From the IMG/VR virus record IMGVR_UViG_3300020202_000204, positions 1-25,804 of that record: a stretch of 25,804 bases of DNA; one strand, written 5' to 3'. The notes beneath the pieces were generated by a model. The model was not told the origin of the DNA and searched no databases. It saw nothing but the letters and a program-made list of their open reading frames with translations. Positions 21,716-25,804 of the stretch are shown piece by piece. Each line of letters begins with the position of its first letter. Position 1 is the first letter of the stretch. Made by a program: the position numbers and the translations under genes. The stretch is from a virus.

Positions 21716-22100
21716 AAATTGCGTTACTGTTAATGCGACTGTTATTGTTGACCATTTTCGCGAACATATCTTCGAGCCTAGTTTCTGTCAACTTACGATC
21801 TGCTATCTCTTTTTTAGACGCACTAAGCATGACCAACATGCGCGCCATAGACTTCCATGCCTTAGATTCTGCCTTGATATCAGCCAAGTCCGGCTTTGCG
21901 ACCTTAGTTACTTCGCTAGCCACCTTGACGCTATTCCACGCCATGGCCTTTATAAGCTTCTTTCCTGAATCAGTCCTCAGGTAGTCATTTAATGCGGTGG
22001 AATCGTCGTTCTCCCAGTTGATCTCTGCGAAATAGTCTAGAACAGGCTGGCGTACGTAGCTGGCAGCTAGCTTGATGATGAATCGTTTAAAGATGTTCAT
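21702..22100 (-). CDS. Hypothetical helical protein between portal and scaffold, 132 aa
   Basis: Protein of 132 residues, almost entirely helical and charged. It has an N-terminal amphipathic helix (MNIFKRFIIKLAASYVRQ) and Lys-rich helices (SVKVASEVTKVAKPDLADIK). No cysteine or membrane span. Its start overlaps the portal stop (ATGA), so it is translated with the portal. Position suggests a head-assembly factor; there is no protease motif. Family not recognised. Confidence 0.6.
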   Translation of the reverse strand: MNIFKRFIIKLAASYVRQPVLDYFAEINWENDDSTALNDYLRTDSGKKLIKAMAWNSVKVASEVTKVAKPDLADIKAESKAWKSMARMLVMLSASKKEIADRKLTETRLEDMFAKMVNNNSRINSNAIYGKS

Positions 22101-24010
22101 GCCACCGCCAGTTGTGGAGCTACTGCCGCATGTGCCGCCTGATCCAACTGATCCATCATTGCGGTAATCTGCTCGTAGCCCTGTTTGTTTGTCTTCTTAA
22201 GCTGCTCCCGTTGCATCAAGAGATACTGCGAAATCTGTCCAAGCTTCTGAGGCTCGACTTGCTGGCCTGATTGCATGAGCTTCTGCAAGGTCTGAATGGC
22301 CACCTGCGCCTTGACCATTGGATCTCCACCCTGCTTAGGTACAATCTGGCCATGTACAAGAGCGTTAGTCATATCGTTGAGAGCATCCCGCGCTGAATCC
22401 ATCTGCGCTTGTCCGTTCTCCATCACAAAACGTTCCACGCGCTCAGGCTCGGAGTTTTCCACCACGTTCTTGTACAACTCTAGGATATTGGCCGTGTTCG
22501 GCTGCGCCTCATTCGCGGTAATTCCAAGGTTAAACAGCGCAATGGAGTTGTTAAGCTGCGCCTCACGGTTCAGAGCGTCAGCGGAGCCGTTGACCTCAAC
22601 GAAGTAATCATCTGAAAGCAGGTTCTTATCGAACTGCGCAAAGCCTTCCTTGGTCATGAAATCCCACTCCTCAATTTGATCTTTGAACTCGTTGAGCAAG
22701 CCGAGCTGCTTCTTCATAATCTGGCCGATAAACATCTTCCAGTTAGACAGCTCAGACTCAGTGTTTAAGTTATTCTGAAATGCAATGGCTTTGACCTCTG
22801 TAGCCGTTCTCGCTTCTCCAAGCGTGTTAGCCTTGCCAAGCCCAAAGTCAGGGCTTCCCACCCATCGCTCAAAGATGCTGCGCTGAAAATTGATCTGCTC
22901 CACGAACTCCACGGGAACCTCGCCCATATCAACCTTTGTCAATTGACCGGGGAGAATGGTCCCAGGCTCGAAATCAAGGTTCTGAGTCGTGGACGGCATC
23001 GAGTCCGGCGTTGTGGGATAAAACACCGGACTGGAGAATAATTGAAGGGTGTTGAGCAACCCGCGCCACATGGCAGAGATGGAGTATTCAAGCTCCGTTG
23101 CCTTCTCTGTGATGCCCTGCGAGCTGTAGAAGTGAGGTGTGATCTCCTCGTACTTGCTGGACTCAAACATGTACCTATCAGCCTTCACCATGGACTCGTA
23201 AGGATAGCCAAAGGGGTCTATGAGCTTCAGCGAGGGATCATCAGGTAGGATATACTCCATCATCATCTTCCCGCTGTCTTTGTGCCTAAAATGCTTTTCC
23301 CATAACACAATACTGTTTGTCTTGGCCTTGCTGCGGCTAATCCCCATCCGGTCGTAGGAATGCCGCTCAGACTCGCCGCTGTCAGAGTCGTTCGTGTTAA
23401 CGTCACCATCCGTGAATTTCTTCAAGAATGCTTCTAAAGCCGCCTTGTCCGGCGTCGTATCCATGAACCGCTCTTTAACCCAGCTAACAGACTTTTCGAG
23501 CACATGCGCACAGTGAGGGGCTTCGTGGATATCGTGACAATCAGAGGGAACGATGAAGAAAATAGGAGGAATAGACTCGTGGATGATCTTGCCTTTCTTC
23601 GTATCAAAGAAGGTCTTCATGATGCAAAGACCGTTCTGCATCTGTTGCCATGCAGAGTATTGAATCTGCTTCTCGAAGTCAGTGCGTTGCTTCGTGTAGA
23701 AATCAAAGTAACCAGACACCAAGGGAGCCTTGTCGATCATCTCCTTCTGCCGAGCAATCAAGGTCGTGATATTCTTACTCGAATGAATCAGCTTATTCCT
23801 GAGTGGCAATTGCTGCGTAATGGTCATCTGCGCCAGCAAGTACCGATGATTAGCCGCTCCAGGCCACGGATAAGACATGATATCAGGACGATCTAAGCCG
23901 TAATACTGCGCGAAGAGCTGCGCTATCCGCTTCTCCCATTCCTTCCGGGCATCCAAAGCCTCCATCGTCTCATCATAAGACTTATACTTACCTTTGAGAA
24001 TGGACGCCAT
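22097..24010 (-). CDS. Portal protein (podovirus type)
   Basis: Protein of 637 residues, a normal length for podovirus portals, placed after the terminase and before scaffold and capsid. Typical regions: an N-terminal wing with DIMSYPWPGAANHRYLLAQM, a central beta-rich wing with IPPIFFIVPSDCHDIHEAPH, a stem/crown part with KANTLGEARTATEVKAIAFQ (helix leading into the channel), and a long Gln-rich C-terminal barrel helix (MDQLDQAAHAAVAPQ). The portal forms the dodecameric DNA entry ring and binds the terminase. GAAAGG lies 10 bases upstream of the start. Internal regions are acidic around residues 205-215, probably a loop. Confidence 0.88.
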   Translation of the reverse strand: MASILKGKYKSYDETMEALDARKEWEKRIAQLFAQYYGLDRPDIMSYPWPGAANHRYLLAQMTITQQLPLRNKLIHSSKNITTLIARQKEMIDKAPLVSGYFDFYTKQRTDFEKQIQYSAWQQMQNGLCIMKTFFDTKKGKIIHESIPPIFFIVPSDCHDIHEAPHCAHVLEKSVSWVKERFMDTTPDKAALEAFLKKFTDGDVNTNDSDSGESERHSYDRMGISRSKAKTNSIVLWEKHFRHKDSGKMMMEYILPDDPSLKLIDPFGYPYESMVKADRYMFESSKYEEITPHFYSSQGITEKATELEYSISAMWRGLLNTLQLFSSPVFYPTTPDSMPSTTQNLDFEPGTILPGQLTKVDMGEVPVEFVEQINFQRSIFERWVGSPDFGLGKANTLGEARTATEVKAIAFQNNLNTESELSNWKMFIGQIMKKQLGLLNEFKDQIEEWDFMTKEGFAQFDKNLLSDDYFVEVNGSADALNREAQLNNSIALFNLGITANEAQPNTANILELYKNVVENSEPERVERFVMENGQAQMDSARDALNDMTNALVHGQIVPKQGGDPMVKAQVAIQTLQKLMQSGQQVEPQKLGQISQYLLMQREQLKKTNKQGYEQITAMMDQLDQAAHAAVAPQLAVA

Positions 24011-24046
24011 GCTTAGGCGACCTTTCGTTTACAATCGCGCTAACTG

Positions 24047-24277
24047 TCAACTCTTTTTACGCTTCAAAGCCGCTGCCTCTTCATACCCTGCGTTGGCCTG
24101 CTCCCTGAACCCTGCGAACCTAATCCCATGTTCTCTCTCCAACCGTAAGCAAGCTATCTCTAACTTTCGCTTCTCTGTTAGGTTAAGCGGGCGCACGTTA
24201 AACACCTCATCGTCAATCTTGATCGTCCTATCCATAGATACGATGATATCCTCGTCAAAGATATCGTTGTTTTTCAT
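24047..24277 (-). CDS. Hypothetical protein, 76 aa
   Basis: Small soluble protein. It has an acidic start (MKNNDIFDEDIIVSMDRTI), a strand-turn DDEVFNVRPLNLTEKRKLE that loosely recalls tail-assembly-chaperone-like domains, then a charged helix and a basic end (ALKRKKS). Its ATG overlaps the previous stop and has AAAGG seven bases upstream. Lies between terminase and portal, where small packaging or head proteins are usual. No firm family. Confidence 0.55.
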   Translation of the reverse strand: MKNNDIFDEDIIVSMDRTIKIDDEVFNVRPLNLTEKRKLEIACLRLEREHGIRFAGFREQANAGYEEAAALKRKKS

Positions 24278-24456
24278 GGTTTGACCTTTGGTTTTGGTAG
24301 TTTCTCAATCATTTCAATAATCTGTTCCTTCGTGAAGCCGAGCATGTGCGCCGCATGGCAGAAGTTCTTCACAAGCTCCTTTCTTTGAAAGACTTTGAGA
24401 TCGTTTAAGGCTCGATTTACGAGCTGTGGTGCGTCTGGTTCTGTGTTTGGTTGCAT
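24274..24456 (-). CDS. Small protein after terminase, 60 aa
   Basis: Protein of 60 residues, helical (VNRALNDLKVFQRKELVKN, then LGFTKEQIIEMIEKL), with one Cys and a basic, Pro/Lys-rich tail. A strong site, GGGAGAGG, lies eight bases before its ATG, and its stop overlaps the next start. The helix-turn-helix-like spacing and position next to the terminase make a packaging accessory or small-terminase role possible, but most small terminases are longer and lie upstream of the large subunit. Unassigned. Confidence 0.5.
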   Translation of the reverse strand: MQPNTEPDAPQLVNRALNDLKVFQRKELVKNFCHAAHMLGFTKEQIIEMIEKLPKPKVKP

Positions 24457-24460
24457 AAAA

Positions 24461-25804
24461 TCATCCTCTCCCTAGGTACTTGCCGCCGACCATGCCGACG
24501 CCGTTGTTGTTTCGGCTCATGATATCCTTGGCGTGGCTATCGTCGTACCACTGCGATGTCTTGCGCACCGCCGACCATGCCGCGCTAGGCTCCATGGCAC
24601 ACATTACAAGGGCATCAGCGTAATCGGGTGACTTAGCACCACGCCTGCGCATGGTTTCTTTGCTTTCCAGTACGGTTTGACCCTGTGAGTTTGTCGTGTA
24701 CTGCCGAGACGTAACTTGCCCGATTAACTTGGGATGGTTTGGCAGGATGATCTTGCGCTCAACAATCTTCGATGACAGGACGCCGTACATTTCAGCATTC
24801 TTCCGAGCATACTTACGCCCATCATTCGCTTTCCCTCCAAAGTCCACCCGATGAACCGCCGTCCTGCCGTCTTCAGACTTCACCACCTCTGCTATGCGTG
24901 AGGCTACAGGGCTTCCAGAACCGCCAATATCAACAAAGAGGTGATGAGGCTTAACCTCACGAATGCGATTCATCACGCGCCCTACAACTTCCATCTCATT
25001 ATCTGATGGAGGGCAGCTCCAAGGGTCCATCACCTTATTTCCGCGCCTGTGAATCATTACACATTCATCACCGTCACGCTTAGCCGCTGACACGTCCAAG
25101 GCTGCTACAATCTGCCCGTCATCCTCCCATTGCGGTTCGTGCCTCAAGATGTCGTTCACCGCTTCAATTGTGATAAGCACTCGTAAATCCACGTCTGAAA
25201 ACTCATTTGTGATCATGGACTTGACCAAGGCAGAGCTTGGACCATGAGTAACCAGTTGCTCCTCAATCCACCTCTGAGGAATCCAAGGACAATCAGCCGC
25301 GTTAATCTCATGGATCTGCCAGAACTCACGAAGGCGCGTAAAGCAGTCATAGAACCGACCGCTCATAAGCCCCTTGGATGAGATGAAGATGGTAAGCTTG
25401 GGTTGCCAGCGGTTCGTAGCATCAATGATCTCGTCCTTCATGGACTTTACCTCGTCCAAGATACGAATCATGAATGGAGCGTGAAGTGACTCCACGGCAC
25501 CCACATCCTTAGCTGTGAACCACCGCGCCCAGTTGCCGTTAGGAGCTTCCATCTTGCCGACGACGCACTTCCAATCGCCGTAACGAGGCTGCATCTGGTG
25601 AGGAATCAAATACCGATACAAGGCTTCACACTGCCTATCGACGTGAGACGTGAATCCCACTCCACAATTGGGAATGGTGTCCATGAAGTACCGGATCAGA
25701 TCGCCGATGATTTGCGTCTTACCAACGCCATTGACGGCGCCAAGGGCAAGATTGCGAGGGAAGTCTGCTAAGTTGAGCGTTAGATCTTCTCGGACGACTC
25801 TACA
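24461..25804 (-). CDS. terL: Terminase large subunit (partial, 5' end outside window)
   Basis: The frame is open to the right edge, giving 447 visible codons; an internal ATG at 25684 is not the true start. The ATPase Walker A motif AVNGVGKT lies at 25715-25738, upstream of that ATG. Counting from it, Walker B is IRILDE at residues 73-78, and the RNase-H-like nuclease carries its three acidic sites in AALDVSAAKRDGDE (Asp197), HLFVDIGGSGSPV (Asp252) and KSPDYADALVMC (Asp354/357). The enzyme cuts concatemeric DNA and pumps it through the portal. The missing part is probably a short N terminus. All catalytic motifs seen are intact. Confidence 0.96.
   Translation of the reverse strand, partial: CRVVREDLTLNLADFPRNLALGAVNGVGKTQIIGDLIRYFMDTIPNCGVGFTSHVDRQCEALYRYLIPHQMQPRYGDWKCVVGKMEAPNGNWARWFTAKDVGAVESLHAPFMIRILDEVKSMKDEIIDATNRWQPKLTIFISSKGLMSGRFYDCFTRLREFWQIHEINAADCPWIPQRWIEEQLVTHGPSSALVKSMITNEFSDVDLRVLITIEAVNDILRHEPQWEDDGQIVAALDVSAAKRDGDECVMIHRRGNKVMDPWSCPPSDNEMEVVGRVMNRIREVKPHHLFVDIGGSGSPVASRIAEVVKSEDGRTAVHRVDFGGKANDGRKYARKNAEMYGVLSSKIVERKIILPNHPKLIGQVTSRQYTTNSQGQTVLESKETMRRRGAKSPDYADALVMCAMEPSAAWSAVRKTSQWYDDSHAKDIMSRNNNGVGMVGGKYLGRG

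Noticed and set aside
1-25804. CRISPR arrays, insertion sequences, att sites or an integrase
   Set aside because: No regularly spaced repeats, transposase motifs or integrase frames were seen on reading both strands.

Overview
This window looks like part of the genome of a short-tailed (podovirus-like) dsDNA phage or prophage. A block of head, connector and internal-virion genes on the minus strand (about 7.4-25.8 kb) faces a block of small accessory genes on the plus strand (start to 7.48 kb). Best anchors: a terminase large subunit running off the right edge (Walker A at 25715-25738, Walker B and the three acidic nuclease motifs), a portal protein, an N4-gp56-like HK97-fold major capsid protein, a connector/adaptor-like protein, a beta-propeller-like tail hub, and three large proteins in the place where podoviruses keep ejection proteins. 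No tape measure, sheath, integrase, polymerase or repressor is seen, so replication and control genes must lie elsewhere. The host is probably Gram-negative: there are two lipoproteins, several Sec signal peptides and an O-antigen-ligase-like enzyme. Its phylum cannot be read from this sequence.

Plus strand, 1-7476: a tightly packed run of about 22 genes, most joined by 4-base ATGA or GTGA stop/start overlaps. The first third encodes small soluble phage proteins (zinc-ribbon plus DUF551, a duplicated phage ABA-sandwich protein, a C4 zinc ribbon). From 3.2 kb it becomes an envelope island: tiny membrane proteins of 35-99 residues, two lipoproteins, a secreted protein, and at its centre a multi-spanning WaaL/PglL-like protein with an intact H-N-x9-G-x-x-G signature.

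Minus strand, read right to left: terminase, two small genes, portal, a small gene and a 17-residue basic peptide, then a rho-independent terminator (21552-21585). Next come scaffold, major capsid and a first secreted protein, a second terminator (18775-18805), three more secreted proteins (one with a LamG-like jelly roll) and a tiny beta-rich protein. A likely lysis/export set follows (XhlA-like membrane protein, a 26-residue membrane peptide, a small soluble protein, an alpha/beta hydrolase), then tiny coupled genes, adaptor, tail hub, a fibre-like protein with its own signal peptide, a GNAT-like protein, three ejection-type proteins and a 48-residue membrane protein that overlaps the end of the plus-strand block.

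The most unusual features are: (1) five products inside the structural operon carry N-terminal Sec signal peptides; (2) the O-antigen-ligase-like protein sits within an operon of very small envelope proteins; (3) several genes of 17-58 codons are supported mainly by exact stop/start coupling; (4) two terminators have stems that pair fully only in minus-strand RNA because they use G-U pairs; (5) capsid and scaffold leaders lack a Shine-Dalgarno sequence.
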